A stretch of DNA of 64,000 nt from Candidatus Poribacteria bacterium (GTDB lineage Bacteria > Poribacteria > WGA-4E > WGA-3G): the NCBI GenBank assembly GCA_003635185.1, contig PYJA01000044.1, positions 1 through 64,000 of the forward strand. Reading direction: 5' to 3'. Under the pieces are notes generated by a model. The model was not told the origin of the DNA, did no database searches, and saw nothing but the letters and a program-made list of their open reading frames with translations. How positions within the stretch are numbered: the stretch's first letter is position 1; every line of letters starts with the position of its first letter. Positions 17,251-27,078 of the stretch are shown one piece after another. A program made the translations under genes and the position numbers.

Positions 17251-19119
17251 ATGAAAACTCGTGAATTGACTATGGGACAAGCCATTATCCAATTTCTTAC
17301 GCAACAATACGTTGAACGTGATGGAATTGAGAGGGCTTTTTTCGCAGGCATGTTCGGTATCTTTGGACACGGTAATGTGGCAGGAATCGGGCAAGCACTG
17401 CACCAATACGCCGATGTATTCCGTTTTTACCAAACGCGTAACGAACAATCTATGGTGCATACTGCCGCCGCTTACGCCAAAATGTCTAACCGCCTCAGCA
17501 CCTTTGCTTGTACCACTTCTATCGGACCAGGTGCAACCAACATGCTCACCGGCGCTGCGGGAGCAACAATTAACCGATTACCTGTGCTATTATTGCCGGG
17601 AGATATCTTCTCAACGCGTTTAGTCGCGCCTGTTTTGCAGCAACTGGAATCTCCAGACTCACAAGACTTTTCAGTCAACGACTGTTTCAAACCAGTTTCT
17701 CGCTACTGGGACCGTATCAATCGTCCTGAGCAGATCATCACAGCACTGCCAGAGGCAATGCGTGTGCTGACTTCACAAGCAGAAACAGGGACCGTTACAT
17801 TAGCCTTGCCGCAAGACGTTCAAGTGGAAGCATTCCCTTATCCTGAACAACTCTTTGAAAAACGGGTTTATACCATTCCGAGACCGCGTGCTGATGCGAA
17901 CCTGCTAAGCCGTGCTGTCCAATGGATTTCAAGTAGCGAAAAACCGCTAATCATTGCAGGCGGTGGCGTTATCTATAGCGAGGCAACTGAGCAGTTAGCA
18001 AAATTTGCTGAGCAGACCGGTATCCCTGTCGGTGAAACCTTTGCTGGTAAAGGTTCGCTACGGTATGACCATCCACAAAACCTTGGTGCAATCGGTGCAA
18101 CAGGGACCCCCGGTGCCAATATCGCTGCGCGTGAAACCGATTTAGTCATTGCCATCGGAACACGATTGAGCGACTTTACAACTGCTTCTAAAACCGCTTT
18201 CCAAAATCCGAATGTGCAGTTTATCGCTATTAACATTGCTGAGTTTGATGCTGCGAAACACGCTGCACTACCGTTAGTAGCAGATGCTCGTGTCACGCTG
18301 TCTGAATTGATAGACGCTATCGGGGCATATCGAATTAGTGCTGATTACGCAACACAGATTGAAAAATACCGAGATGCGTGGGAAGCAGAAGTCGAAAGAC
18401 TCTTCCATCTCAACTATCAGCCACTACCAAGTCAGAGTGAAGTTATCGGTGTTGTTAATGAGTTTTCACGACCAGAAGATGTTGTTGTCTGTGCTGCAGG
18501 AAGTCTGCCCGGTGATCTCCATAAACTGTGGCGTACGCGTAACCCGAAACAGTTTCATCTGGAATACGGCTATTCTTGTATGGGATATGAAATCGCTGGC
18601 GGCTTGGGCATCAAAATGGCTGATCCCACCCGCGATGTTTATGTCCTTGTCGGAGATGGTTCATATTTGATGTTAGCACAAGAAATCATTACCTCAATTC
18701 AGGAGAACTATAAATTGATTATTGTGCTTATCAATAACGATGGACACAGCAGTATCGGTGGATTATCGCAGGCAACAGGCGCACAAGGTTTTGCAACCCG
18801 ATTCCGATACCGTGATGATGACACCGGAGAATTAAAAGGAAATATTCTACCCGTTGACCTCGCAGCGAATGCAGAGAGTCTTGGTGCGAATGTCATTGAA
18901 GCAACAACTACGCAAAGTTTAAAAGCTGCACTACAGGAAGCTCGAGAAAGTGATCGCACCACCGTCGTCAAAATTGATGTGGATTTTGACGTGCGAGTTC
19001 CACAGTACGAATCGTGGTGGGATGTGCCTGTGGCAGAAGTTTCAGAGGTAGATTCTGCAAAAGAGGCATATCAAGAATATAAAGAAGCAAAACAGAAAGA
19101 GCGATATTTCCTCGGATAG
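17251..19119 (+). CDS. iolD: 3D-(3,5/4)-trihydroxycyclohexane-1,2-dione hydrolase
   Basis: Thiamine-diphosphate enzyme opening the inositol-derived ring in myo-inositol catabolism. The three ThDP-family domains are visible: the N-terminal pyrimidine-binding part with the catalytic Glu in RNEQSMVHTAAAYAK, a central domain (PLIIAGGGVIYSEAT), and the C-terminal cofactor-binding motif GDGSYLMLAQEIITS to INNDGHSSIGGLSQA. The IGGLSQ stretch after the ThDP motif is typical of IolD. ATG 17251 is preferred (AGGTGA 7 bases before); GTG 17242 is also possible. 622 residues, typical length. Confidence 0.92.
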   Translation: MKTRELTMGQAIIQFLTQQYVERDGIERAFFAGMFGIFGHGNVAGIGQALHQYADVFRFYQTRNEQSMVHTAAAYAKMSNRLSTFACTTSIGPGATNMLTGAAGATINRLPVLLLPGDIFSTRLVAPVLQQLESPDSQDFSVNDCFKPVSRYWDRINRPEQIITALPEAMRVLTSQAETGTVTLALPQDVQVEAFPYPEQLFEKRVYTIPRPRADANLLSRAVQWISSSEKPLIIAGGGVIYSEATEQLAKFAEQTGIPVGETFAGKGSLRYDHPQNLGAIGATGTPGANIAARETDLVIAIGTRLSDFTTASKTAFQNPNVQFIAINIAEFDAAKHAALPLVADARVTLSELIDAIGAYRISADYATQIEKYRDAWEAEVERLFHLNYQPLPSQSEVIGVVNEFSRPEDVVVCAAGSLPGDLHKLWRTRNPKQFHLEYGYSCMGYEIAGGLGIKMADPTRDVYVLVGDGSYLMLAQEIITSIQENYKLIIVLINNDGHSSIGGLSQATGAQGFATRFRYRDDDTGELKGNILPVDLAANAESLGANVIEATTTQSLKAALQEARESDRTTVVKIDVDFDVRVPQYESWWDVPVAEVSEVDSAKEAYQEYKEAKQKERYFLG

Positions 19120-19156
19120 GTTCACTTTGTAATCTATTTTTTTTTGAATTTGCAGC

Positions 19157-19215
19157 GTTTGTAGTCGCGCAATTCATTGCCAAATGCGCTTATGGCATTT
19201 GGTGCCTCTTACATT
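19157..19215. repeat. Hairpin repeat, family I (copy 2) with a palindromic insert
   Basis: Same as 17126-17161 except that caaatgcgcttatggcattt plus ggt (19181-19203) splits the dyad. The insert is itself palindromic (AAATGC/GCATTT) and resembles the 35-bp family E insert. Confidence 0.6.
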
Positions 19216-19250
19216 TATAATCAAAATCTCAACAAGGAGGATCCAACTTT

Positions 19251-19490
19251 ATGAAAGCATCAGAACTATTATCTAAACTGAAAGTAGCTGAAGCCATTCC
19301 ATGCGGTAATTGCGATGGCACAATTCCTGCTGACGAGATGATGAATTTCGTCTTTAAATTAGGAAAACTTGCACCGCGCATGGAAAACGCAAACGTCGGT
19401 GATATTACTTGTGTTCAGTGTCAAGTAGACGATCCTGATATTAAGATTACGCCTCGCGGACCTGATGTCAAATTTGTTCGCGGAGATTAG
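19251..19490 (+). CDS. Small protein with two CxxC pairs (79 aa)
   Basis: A strong AAGGAGGA site precedes ATG 19251. CGNC (about residue 18) and CVQC (about residue 56) could together bind one zinc or iron ion in a ribbon-like fold. No signal peptide. I do not recognise the family. It lies 131 bp after iolD and 49 bp before rlmB, so co-transcription with rlmB is possible. Confidence 0.7.
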   Translation: MKASELLSKLKVAEAIPCGNCDGTIPADEMMNFVFKLGKLAPRMENANVGDITCVQCQVDDPDIKITPRGPDVKFVRGD

Positions 19491-19539
19491 ACCAACTCAA
19501 CAATTTCTGCTTTTTATACTCTTCAGAAGAGGAATCTAT

Positions 19540-20277
19540 ATGTCGGAACAAATTGTTGGTAGAAATCCGGTTATAGAAGCACTCCGTAGTGGATCACGCC
19601 AGATAGAAAAAATCTTGATTGTTCAAGGCAGTGAACATTCGCGTCTCCGACAAATAATTGATGCAGCTGAGCGCAAAGGTATTCCCTATCAACGTTGTCC
19701 AAGACATCACCTTGATAGCCTGCAGCCAAATCATCAAGGTGTCATCGCTTTCATCAGTGAGTTTCAGTATACAGAACTGTCAACGCTTCTGAAAAAAATT
19801 GAGAATAATAAAGATGTACCTGCTCTCTTAATAATGTTAGATCAGATTCATGACCCAAGAAACTTAGGTGCGATTTTGCGGACTGCCAACGCAACAGGGA
19901 CGGATGGGGTGCTAATCCCCAAAAACAACGCCGCTGATATTACCGCTGCTGTCCACAAAGCAGCGGCAGGTAGCACAGAATACACCCCAATCACGAAGGT
20001 GACAAACCTTGCGCAAACCATTGAAAAGCTAAAGTCAGTTGGGATATGGGTCGTTGGCACTGCTGAGGACGCTGAACTCCCCTATACCGATGCTGATTTT
20101 ACAGATCCGTTATGTATTGTTTTGGGGAACGAAGGACAAGGAATTCGGAGACTTGTCAAACAGAAATGCGACTATCTCGTGCATCTGCCGATGTTAGGGC
20201 AAATTCGTTCACTAAACGTGTCTGTCACAGCAGGGGTGCTGCTATACGAAGTTCTTCGGCAACGGAGTGTTAAATAA
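19540..20277 (+). CDS. rlmB: 23S rRNA (guanosine-2'-O-)methyltransferase, TrmH/RlmB family
   Basis: SpoU-family knotted methyltransferase; family members methylate a ribose in 23S rRNA. The N-terminal substrate-binding domain starts IVGRNPVIEALRSG; the three family motifs follow: DQIHDPRNLGAILRTA, CIVLGNEGQGI and HLPMLGQIRSLNVSVTAG. ATG 19540 is preferred over the longer frame because homology begins there and GAGG is 9 bases upstream. 245 residues, typical. It converges with radC and overlaps its end by 8 bp. Confidence 0.92.
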   Translation: MSEQIVGRNPVIEALRSGSRQIEKILIVQGSEHSRLRQIIDAAERKGIPYQRCPRHHLDSLQPNHQGVIAFISEFQYTELSTLLKKIENNKDVPALLIMLDQIHDPRNLGAILRTANATGTDGVLIPKNNAADITAAVHKAAAGSTEYTPITKVTNLAQTIEKLKSVGIWVVGTAEDAELPYTDADFTDPLCIVLGNEGQGIRRLVKQKCDYLVHLPMLGQIRSLNVSVTAGVLLYEVLRQRSVK

Positions 20278-21019
20278 CGCCTTCCTCTTTTAAACTGTAA
20301 AAGATACCATCACCAATGATGATATGATCTAACACTTTGATGCCGACATAGTTTCCGGCTTCAATCAACTGTTTTGTAGCACGGATATCCTCTTGACTCG
20401 GTTGCGGGTCACCAGAAGGGTGGTTATGCGCAAGCACAATGGAGTTTGCAGACTCTTCAATTGCAAATCTAAAAATTTCACGCGGATGAAAGACGCTGGC
20501 GTTTAACGTACCTTCAAACACTGTCTCTTCAGAAAGTAGTTTTTTACCCCACTGAATCTCGTTATCGGCATCACCTGCAATGCCTTGCGTTGTAACCCCG
20601 CCTTTCGTGTCAAGACACATCACACAAACGACTTCTTTTCGGAGATCGCGCATAAGCGGCATTAACATGTCAGCCACATCACTCGGCGAGCCAATTTTAA
20701 CCCGGTCAGCATGAGAACGCGCTAAACGACGTCCCAATTCAAATGCGGCAACCAATTGTGCAGCTTTGGCTGAACCAACACCTTTAATTGATTCAAACTG
20801 TTTCGGTCGATTCTCTGCCATCCGCTTGAGATCGTTATTATACTCAGTCAGTATCTGTTCACCGAGCTGGACAGCTGTCGTACCTTTGAAACCGCTTTTG
20901 AGAATAAGCGCGAGAAGTTCTGAGGTTTTTAAATGTGAAGGCCCGTGTTTGTAAAGCCGTTCACGAGGGCGTTCATCTTCGGGAAGGTCTTTAATTCGTA
21001 ATCTGTCAACGGAGTACAT
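20270..21019 (-). CDS. radC: RadC family JAB/MPN protein
   Basis: Two parts are seen: an N-terminal helix-hairpin-helix UPF0758 region (KDLPEDERPRERL to GVGSAKAAQLVAAFELGRR) and a C-terminal JAB1/MPN domain with the metal motif H-x-H-x10-D in AHNHPSGDPQPSQED. Historically named a DNA repair protein, but its role in repair is disputed; a metal-dependent hydrolase is likely. 249 residues, slightly above typical. The 3' ends of radC and rlmB overlap by 8 bp. Confidence 0.92.
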   Translation of the reverse strand: MYSVDRLRIKDLPEDERPRERLYKHGPSHLKTSELLALILKSGFKGTTAVQLGEQILTEYNNDLKRMAENRPKQFESIKGVGSAKAAQLVAAFELGRRLARSHADRVKIGSPSDVADMLMPLMRDLRKEVVCVMCLDTKGGVTTQGIAGDADNEIQWGKKLLSEETVFEGTLNASVFHPREIFRFAIEESANSIVLAHNHPSGDPQPSQEDIRATKQLIEAGNYVGIKVLDHIIIGDGIFYSLKEEGVI

Positions 21020-21531
21020 CTTGTTCCTTTATAATCAACAATGAAAAATCTATCTTGGTTTAAAGTATAGCCAGTTTTGATAATAAAGGCAAGTGAAATT
21101 TAAAATCTAATTTCGTTCATCTCTAAATCACCTATTCATCTCTAAATCACCTATTCATCAAAAAAACCACATTTTTTCTGAAAAATGCAATCCTTTTCCT
21201 TGCAAATGTCTCTATAACTACAAAGGATATTTTACGTTTAGAACGTTTTCTAAACTTGTTCACTTTCATTTGACATGAAAAGGAGTAAACTCAAAAGGTA
21301 AAATTATCGTTTCTGAATATAAAAAATGCGTATTTATTGAAAAAATGCACCTTTTTCACCTCAAAAACGCGTCTTTAACTACAGAGAGTTTTCAAAAGTA
21401 GAAAATTCAAGGGATTCAGTTTCCTGAATATAAAGTTTGTTCACACATCTAACTGTTAACCGAAATAATAAAAAGAATGAAGCATCATCCAATGAATACT
21501 GCATGAGTGCACAAATTAGATAGGAGAAAAT
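21020..21531. other. 512-bp AT-rich intergenic region
   Basis: No gene seen. It holds a tandem 19-bp repeat (ctctaaatcacctattcat, about 21120-21157) and two diverged copies of a roughly 70-bp unit (about 21177-21245 and 21337-21405, both containing tgaaaaa(a)tgca and ctwtaactacaraga-like strings). A TTGACA at 21270-21275 lacks a well-placed -10. This may be the regulatory region of the small membrane protein at 21532. Confidence 0.4.
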
Positions 21532-21864
21532 ATGTTTAAAGAAAATTCTGTAGACAACTGGATACTCGGTGGCACCGTCTTCCTTCTGATTTTCACACTC
21601 GGATGCTATTTGTGGTTCCAAAATGAAATGGCGTACCTCCAACCACAAGACACCAGCGTGGAAAGACAGCACTTGAAAAAGGCCTCAGAAACTAAGCAAG
21701 CAGAAAAACCACAAATTGAATTAACTGACACAGCACAACCAGAGGCATCTCAGAAAAATAGTTCTAAACCTGAAGAATCTTCTGTCTTTACCTCTAACGC
21801 TATCAATGCACAACAGGAAAACACAGAAAATGGTGATCCAAACAGTATATCTGTCATAGTGTAA
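21532..21864 (+). CDS. Small single-span membrane protein (110 aa)
   Basis: TAGGAG lies 6 bases before ATG 21532. One hydrophobic segment (ILGGTVFLLIFTLGCYLWF, about residues 11-29) is followed by about 80 polar residues rich in Gln, Glu, Ser and Thr, probably disordered and outside the cytoplasm. No family recognised. A good intrinsic terminator follows at 21909, supporting a monocistronic gene. Confidence 0.65.
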   Translation: MFKENSVDNWILGGTVFLLIFTLGCYLWFQNEMAYLQPQDTSVERQHLKKASETKQAEKPQIELTDTAQPEASQKNSSKPEESSVFTSNAINAQQENTENGDPNSISVIV

Positions 21865-21908
21865 GCTACAGCTGATTATAAACGACATTAACTTTACCGA
21901 ACCTACTG

Positions 21909-21934
21909 AGGCACGATTGCACGCGTGCCTTTTT
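21909..21934 (+). terminator. Rho-independent terminator
   Basis: AGGCACG (21909-21915) pairs with CGTGCCT (21924-21930), loop of 8, followed by a run of five T. It lies 45 bp after the small membrane protein gene. Confidence 0.75.
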
Positions 21935-22004
21935 CATTTCCAAACACTCCAAAAGATTGTAACAAATTACAAATTGTTATTACCTACCATGGATGCTCTA
22001 TCAT

Positions 22005-22080
22005 AACCTAAGTTGCTACATAGTAGCACAATCTTCCAGATTGTGTCATAAAGGCGCAAACTGGAAGTTCACGCTACAGC
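22005..22080. repeat. Family D repeat (partial copy)
   Basis: AAGTTGCTACATAGTAGCAC to ggaagttcacgctaca matches the left half of the family D repeat at 28847-28991 (reverse strand). It is cut off where the IS5-like remnant begins. Confidence 0.6.
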
Positions 22081-22085
22081 GTATC

Positions 22086-22388
22086 TCATAAATATTTTAC
22101 TGACATCCGTATGCAAGCAAGAAGGACAAACCCTAAATAATTTTCGGCATGATATTCTCACCGCACTACCAAACGCCGGAAGTCTTCACACCAACTGAAA
22201 AAACGCTCCACTTTGAAACGGCGTTTATACCAGCGGAGACGACGACCATCTTGTGTAGCCGGTTTCTTGCGATTTTTTTTATGCGGTGATACCATTTCAG
22301 TGCCACGACACCTCAAAACTGCATCCAAAGGATCCGAGTCTATGCTTTGTCCCCAATCAACATCACAGGGGGTTCGGATGTCCAACAC
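22086..22388 (-). pseudogene. IS5-family transposase remnant, C-terminal part
   Basis: On the minus strand [20 protein letters not shown], then [20 protein letters not shown], is the C-terminal catalytic region (R-x-x-VER-x-F-x-W) of IS5-type transposases. A TGA replaces the Tyr expected after RRLVVR; the same frame then continues EYHAENYLGFVLLAC to a second stop at 22086. The N-terminal half is absent and no terminal repeats are seen. A dead element. Confidence 0.75.
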
Positions 22389-22454
22389 GCATCCAATGCC
22401 GGTTCCACCAACCGCACTTCATGACATAAAGATGAAGATTAACCTTACATGAAC

Positions 22455-23441
22455 TTAAAATGGTGGTGCAGTCAAACGCACAAACGAACGCGACACCTCA
22501 TCTAACTCATCCCGAACTGTCGCATCTAATTCCCAACCGACACCACCAAGCGTGTCGTCCAGTTGTTCAATTGTATCGCTGCCACTGATTGCGACAGTAA
22601 CTTCGGGGTGGGATACCACCCATGCCACTGCAAGTTGTGCTGGCGTTTTTCCTAACTCGTCTGCAAGTCGTTTGAGCGTAGCAATCACCTGTCCGGTTGC
22701 GCCGCGCATTCGGCGATCATATTCGTCTCTATATCGTCTTGCCCAGAGCGTGCCAGCAGGTGGCGGTTCATCAGGTGAATAGATACCGCTCAATAAGCCA
22801 ACCGACAACGGACTATAACACATCACGCCAAGTCCTTCTTCACGCACTAACCCGAACATCTCGGTTTCCAAATCCCGATTTAGCAGATTATACATATTTT
22901 GAACGCACATATACGGTGTCGCGTTGATGCTATCGGCAATCCAGAGCGCCTTGCAAACCTGCCATGCCTGATGATTACAACAGCCAAGATAGCGCACCTT
23001 ACCTGAACGCACCAGATCGTCTAACGCACGGATTGTCTCCTCTTGCGGTGTCGTATCGTCTGCCATGTGAATCAGATAGACATCAATATGATCTGTGCCA
23101 AGACGCGTAAGCGAACGGTCTATCTCCCGCATGATGTGGTATCGTGATAATCCGTAGTCGTTTGGTCCCTGCCCGATGTGGCTGCATACCTTGGAAGTAA
23201 TCACCACATCATCCCGTTTCCCTTTTATCGCTTTACCAAGGATGACCTCAGACTGTCCAATATTTGCACGGTCATCCATTGGGCCATAAACGTTGGCACA
23301 ATCAATGAGGTTAATACCGTTATCAATTGCGTGTTCAATCAATCGTTGGGCAGCGTTTTCATCGCCTTGTCCTCTAAATCCTAAGCCCAATGCAAGCGGA
23401 CTAACCTTAACGCCTGCTTTACCAAAATTGACATATTCCAT
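22455..23441 (-). CDS. Aldo/keto reductase
   Basis: NAD(P)H-dependent oxidoreductase with a TIM-barrel fold. The catalytic tetrad is present: Asp and Tyr in NLIDCANVYG, Lys in VVITSKV, His in DVYLIHMAD. The C-terminal cofactor region VAISGSDTIEQLDD is also typical. AGGAG precedes ATG 23441. 328 residues matches the YhdN/tas-like group. Substrate cannot be told; a second family member is at 42871. Confidence 0.88.
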   Translation of the reverse strand: MEYVNFGKAGVKVSPLALGLGFRGQGDENAAQRLIEHAIDNGINLIDCANVYGPMDDRANIGQSEVILGKAIKGKRDDVVITSKVCSHIGQGPNDYGLSRYHIMREIDRSLTRLGTDHIDVYLIHMADDTTPQEETIRALDDLVRSGKVRYLGCCNHQAWQVCKALWIADSINATPYMCVQNMYNLLNRDLETEMFGLVREEGLGVMCYSPLSVGLLSGIYSPDEPPPAGTLWARRYRDEYDRRMRGATGQVIATLKRLADELGKTPAQLAVAWVVSHPEVTVAISGSDTIEQLDDTLGGVGWELDATVRDELDEVSRSFVRLTAPPF

Positions 23442-23493
23442 AATCCATCTCCTATAAAATTATTTTTTTACTGGGACTGATATCAAACAAACC

Positions 23494-24474
23494 TTACAAA
23501 TGTGAACGAGCCAACGTCCGCAATGCATCAATAAGACGCTCCATATCCGCAGGTTTCGGTGCAGAAAAGTTCAAACGTTCATGTGTTACTGGATGTTCAA
23601 ATTGAAGTGTACGCGCATGCAATGCCTGTCGTTTAAGATGCATAAGTGCATGTTTTACGGGAAGTGAGTTAGCATCGTTCAAAGCCCGTTGTTCACCACC
23701 ATAAATAGGGTCACCAGCAACGGGGTGTCCAATGTGTTGCAGATGCACACGAATTTGATGAAGTCTTCCCGTTTCTAATGTGAGTTGAACGAGCGAAAAT
23801 TTGTGGTAACTCTCTAATACCTGATAATGCGTGACGGCACGTCTACCACCGTTTTTGACTGTGGTCATTCTTCTTCGATCACGACGGCTGCGGGCTATCT
23901 GAGCATCAATCGTTCCTGTAACTTCAGCGGGAACACCGCACACAACTGCAACATACTGTCGCGTGATGGAATGCTTTTCAAACTGCAAGGAGAGTTCGCG
24001 ATGCACAACATCAGTTTTTGCAACAACAAGTACCCCTGATGTCCCCTTATCTAATCTGTGAACAATACCAGGTCTCTCTACCCCACCAATGCCTGACAAG
24101 TCAGTACAATGCGCAAGTAAAGCGTTGACGAGTGTGCCTTCGTTCACACCGCTTGCAGGATGAACGAGCATGCCCGCGGGTTTGTTCAGAACAATTAAGT
24201 GACTATCTTCATATAGAATGTCAAGCGAGATATCCTCAGGTAGCGCGGTTTCTAAAGGGCGGGAATCGGGAGGCGAAAGGCAAACTTGGTCACCAGAACG
24301 GAGCATGTAACTGGGTTGTTTGGAGACTTTATCGTTTACGGTGACAGCACCCTCACGAATCAGTTTTTGGAGATAGGTGCGCGATACACCTTCGGTCGCG
24401 CTGATGAGAAACCGATCTAACCGTTTTCCTTTGTGTTCTGTTTGGATGTGGTAGATGTGCGTCTCGTTTTCCAT
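23494..24474 (-). CDS. rluD: RluA/RluD-family 23S rRNA pseudouridine synthase
   Basis: Makes pseudouridine in large-subunit rRNA (RluD-like by layout). From ATG 24474, an S4 RNA-binding domain lies at residues 16-62 (RLDRFLISATEGVSRTYLQK) and the catalytic core carries GIVHRLDKGTSG with the nucleophile Asp142. LETGRLHQIRVHLQHIGHP near the end is also typical. A longer frame back to 24633 would overlap the upstream antitoxin gene and has no homology, so the shorter start is chosen. 326 residues. Confidence 0.9.
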   Translation of the reverse strand: MENETHIYHIQTEHKGKRLDRFLISATEGVSRTYLQKLIREGAVTVNDKVSKQPSYMLRSGDQVCLSPPDSRPLETALPEDISLDILYEDSHLIVLNKPAGMLVHPASGVNEGTLVNALLAHCTDLSGIGGVERPGIVHRLDKGTSGVLVVAKTDVVHRELSLQFEKHSITRQYVAVVCGVPAEVTGTIDAQIARSRRDRRRMTTVKNGGRRAVTHYQVLESYHKFSLVQLTLETGRLHQIRVHLQHIGHPVAGDPIYGGEQRALNDANSLPVKHALMHLKRQALHARTLQFEHPVTHERLNFSAPKPADMERLIDALRTLARSHL

Positions 24475-24493
24475 AATTGTGTGTGGATAGGAA

Positions 24494-24832
24494 TTAATCT
24501 GCAGAAGTTGAGATTCGGAGGGCTGCGGGAGGTGTGTTGGCAGGTCTTTTGTGCAGAACAATCTCAATGTCATGATCCAACTTTCTAAGTAAAGAGAGTA
24601 TACGATCAATTGTAAAATGGCGAAAATGCCCATCTAAAAGGTCTGAAAGTTCAGACGTACTTATACATAGGATTTTATCTGCTTCGTCTAACTTGAGTCC
24701 GCGTTCAGTTATAATATCTTCAATCTTGAACACAAGATGTGCCTTTGCTTGCATCTCCTCAGGATTAGGAAATCCTAAATCTTTGTATATATTGCCGCTG
24801 CCTTTTTCAACTTTAATTTTCTCATTACTCAT
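24494..24832 (-). CDS. higA: HigA-like antitoxin (XRE-type helix-turn-helix)
   Basis: Residues about 30-95 contain a Cro/C1-type helix-turn-helix (GLKLDEADKILCISTSELSD, then FTIDRILSLLRKL), as in antitoxins partnered with Gp49-like HigB toxins. ATG 24832 is chosen: it overlaps the toxin stop by 8 bp (ATGAGTAA) and AGGAGGAG in the toxin's last codons serves as ribosome site, so translation is coupled. It should neutralise the toxin and repress the operon. Toxin-first order is typical of hig. Confidence 0.85.
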   Translation of the reverse strand: MSNEKIKVEKGSGNIYKDLGFPNPEEMQAKAHLVFKIEDIITERGLKLDEADKILCISTSELSDLLDGHFRHFTIDRILSLLRKLDHDIEIVLHKRPANTPPAALRISTSAD

Positions 24833-25190
24833 TTTTCTCCTCCTGCTGTGCATGTTCTTTTGCCTGTGTTAAACGTTTACGGATTAAATCCATCTCACGC
24901 TTTGGTGTCTTTATTCCTCGCTTGGATTTCTTTTTAAAACAGTGTAAGACATAAATCGTTTCTCCAAGGTTCACTACGTAAACCATACGATAAGCATCAC
25001 CAGCATAATAACTCATAATCTCATGTACACCTGAAAAACCCCTTAAGTGCTTAATTTTATTTGAAATTCTACCAGCCTGTACTCCTTCAAGGATATATCC
25101 TACTTTATCTTGGACTTTGTCCGGAAATTCTAATAGTCTCTCTTTGGAATCACCTATCCAGAAAACAGGCCTCATTCGTTCATTTTGCAT
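24825..25190 (-). CDS. higB: HigB-like toxin (Gp49 / RelE superfamily)
   Basis: The 121-residue basic protein has the Gp49-like layout: PVFWIGDSKERLLEFPDKVQ, KHLRGFSGVHEI and YRMVYVVNLGETIYVLHCFK, KKSKRGIKTPKREMDL. Family members are ribosome-dependent mRNA endonucleases. It is followed by its antitoxin with overlapping codons. No promoter was identified with confidence. The 25200-25300 stretch upstream shows nothing else. Confidence 0.85.
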   Translation of the reverse strand: MQNERMRPVFWIGDSKERLLEFPDKVQDKVGYILEGVQAGRISNKIKHLRGFSGVHEIMSYYAGDAYRMVYVVNLGETIYVLHCFKKKSKRGIKTPKREMDLIRKRLTQAKEHAQQEEKNE

Positions 25191-25319
25191 AAATATATTC
25201 TACTAAATTCGGTGAGATATTGCAAGGGTTTTCTATTTTAACGGTTAACAACGTAGGGATAGGTCCAGAAACCTACCCCTACAAATAGAAACAATTAAAT
25301 TGGTTAGGATTGCCAGACT

Positions 25320-26999
25320 CTACCCCGTCACAGCACCTTCAGACGCAGACGAAACAGAATTTGCATATTTCGCCATAACGCCGCGTGTATAGCGAGGATC
25401 GGGAGGAGTCCATTTCTCAAAACGTGCTTGAATTTCAGCATCGGAGAGCGTAACGTCAAGTCTACGTGCCTTCGCATCGATTATGATTTCGTCACCCTCT
25501 TGGAGGATGGCTATGGGACCACCTGTTGCTGCCTCTGGGGCAACATGACAAATCATAAACCCGTGCGTAGCACCAGAGAATCTACCATCGGTCAAGAGAG
25601 CCACATCTTCACTTAAACCTGCCCCAACGATTGCCGCTGTAACGCCTAACATCTCACGCATACCGGGACCTCCGATAGGTCCCTCATAACGGATAACAAC
25701 CACATCCCCAGGCTTAATTTCTCCGCCCTTGATAGCGGCGAAAGTGTCCTCTTCCCGTTCAAAAATGCGCGCGGGACCACGATGCAGCGTTTTGTCCTGA
25801 CCGGCTAACTTGATAACACACCCATCTGGTGCAAGATTACCTCTTAAGATGGCAAATCCGCCTGTCGGTTTGAGCGGTTTGTCTGCTGGTAAGACTACTT
25901 TTTGTCCTTCAGTTTCGGTAGCAGCGTTTGCCTCTTCACCAATAGTTTTTCCTGTAACCGTGAGTTCATCGGTATGGATTAACTCGGCTTCTGCCAAACG
26001 TTTGGCTAAAAATTGAATACCGCCCGCCTCATACAGATCAGTCGCTACAAACTGTCCACCCGGTTTCAGGTCTGCCAATACCGGTGTTCTTTGGCTAATA
26101 GTGTGGAAATCCTCAAGCGTCAAAGGGATTTGTGCTTCATGTGCAATAGCAAGGAGGTGCAAAACACCGTTGGTAGAACCACCAGTAGCAGCAACAGAGG
26201 TAATCGCGTTTTCAAGAGATTTGCGCGTGATAATCTGACTGGGACGACGGTCTGCAGCGAGCATGTCCATTACAAGTTGTCCCGCTTTATACGCCTCGTT
26301 GTCTTTCTCCTCTACCACAGCAGGTACACTGCCACTTCCCATCGGGGCAATGCCCAGCATTTCAACTGCAGTTGCCATCGTATTAGCAGTGAACTGTCCA
26401 CCGCACGCACCAGGGCCGGGACATCCTTTGCTTATTAGATCATCTAATTCCTCTACTGTGATAGTGCCTTCTGCATGCTGGCCGACCGCTTCAAATACAT
26501 CTTGGATAGTGACATCACGCCCCTGAAAATTGCCCGGCATAATAGAACCACCGTAAAGCGTGAGGGAGGGAATATCTAAACGTGCCAATGCCATCACAGT
26601 ACCGGGAACAGTTTTATCGCATCCGCACAGCGCTACAACAGCATCAAACATGTTGCCAATGGAAACTAACTCTATTGAGTCGGCTACAACCTCCCGGCTG
26701 ATAAGCGATGTTTTCATGCCCTCCGTTCCCATTGTGATACCATCGGAGATGCTGACGGTATTGAATTCAAGCGGCGTTCCGCCCGCATCGCGAATTCCCG
26801 CTTTGACCTTCGCAGCGAGTCGTCTTAAGTGGAAATTACAAGGTCCGATCTCAATCCATGTATTTGCAACCCCGATAATCGGTTTGTCAAGGTCCGCAGG
26901 TGTCAGTCCGCCATCACCGAACATAAGCATGGTGCGTGCAGCGGCGCGGTCAGGTCCATCGGTAATCACATAACTTCGGGGTTTTAGTGTGTTTGGCAT
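25320..26999 (-). CDS. ilvD: Dihydroxy-acid dehydratase
   Basis: Iron-sulfur dehydratase of valine, leucine and isoleucine synthesis. Cluster cysteines are in [20 protein letters not shown] and [18 protein letters not shown]; the C-terminal [20 protein letters not shown] is typical. ATG 26999 gives 559 residues, the usual length; the frame extends upstream to 27134 but would run into the neighbouring lipoprotein gene. A second copy of its first 24 codons lies at 27860-27934, see there. Confidence 0.95.
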   Translation of the reverse strand: MPNTLKPRSYVITDGPDRAAARTMLMFGDGGLTPADLDKPIIGVANTWIEIGPCNFHLRRLAAKVKAGIRDAGGTPLEFNTVSISDGITMGTEGMKTSLISREVVADSIELVSIGNMFDAVVALCGCDKTVPGTVMALARLDIPSLTLYGGSIMPGNFQGRDVTIQDVFEAVGQHAEGTITVEELDDLISKGCPGPGACGGQFTANTMATAVEMLGIAPMGSGSVPAVVEEKDNEAYKAGQLVMDMLAADRRPSQIITRKSLENAITSVAATGGSTNGVLHLLAIAHEAQIPLTLEDFHTISQRTPVLADLKPGGQFVATDLYEAGGIQFLAKRLAEAELIHTDELTVTGKTIGEEANAATETEGQKVVLPADKPLKPTGGFAILRGNLAPDGCVIKLAGQDKTLHRGPARIFEREEDTFAAIKGGEIKPGDVVVIRYEGPIGGPGMREMLGVTAAIVGAGLSEDVALLTDGRFSGATHGFMICHVAPEAATGGPIAILQEGDEIIIDAKARRLDVTLSDAEIQARFEKWTPPDPRYTRGVMAKYANSVSSASEGAVTG

Positions 27000-27078
27000 C
27001 AATTCTATTTTCCTAACAATTGCAATAGTAGCAGGTACCTGTTGTTGTGCCGTAGTTGGCGCGTTGTTGACTATTGGA

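Noticed and set aside
21270..21300. TTGACA as promoter -35
   Set aside because: The nearest -10-like TAAAAT is about 23 bp away, too far for a normal promoter.
24475..24633. N-terminal extension of the pseudouridine synthase
   Set aside because: It overlaps the HigA-like gene, has no homology to the family and no ribosome site.
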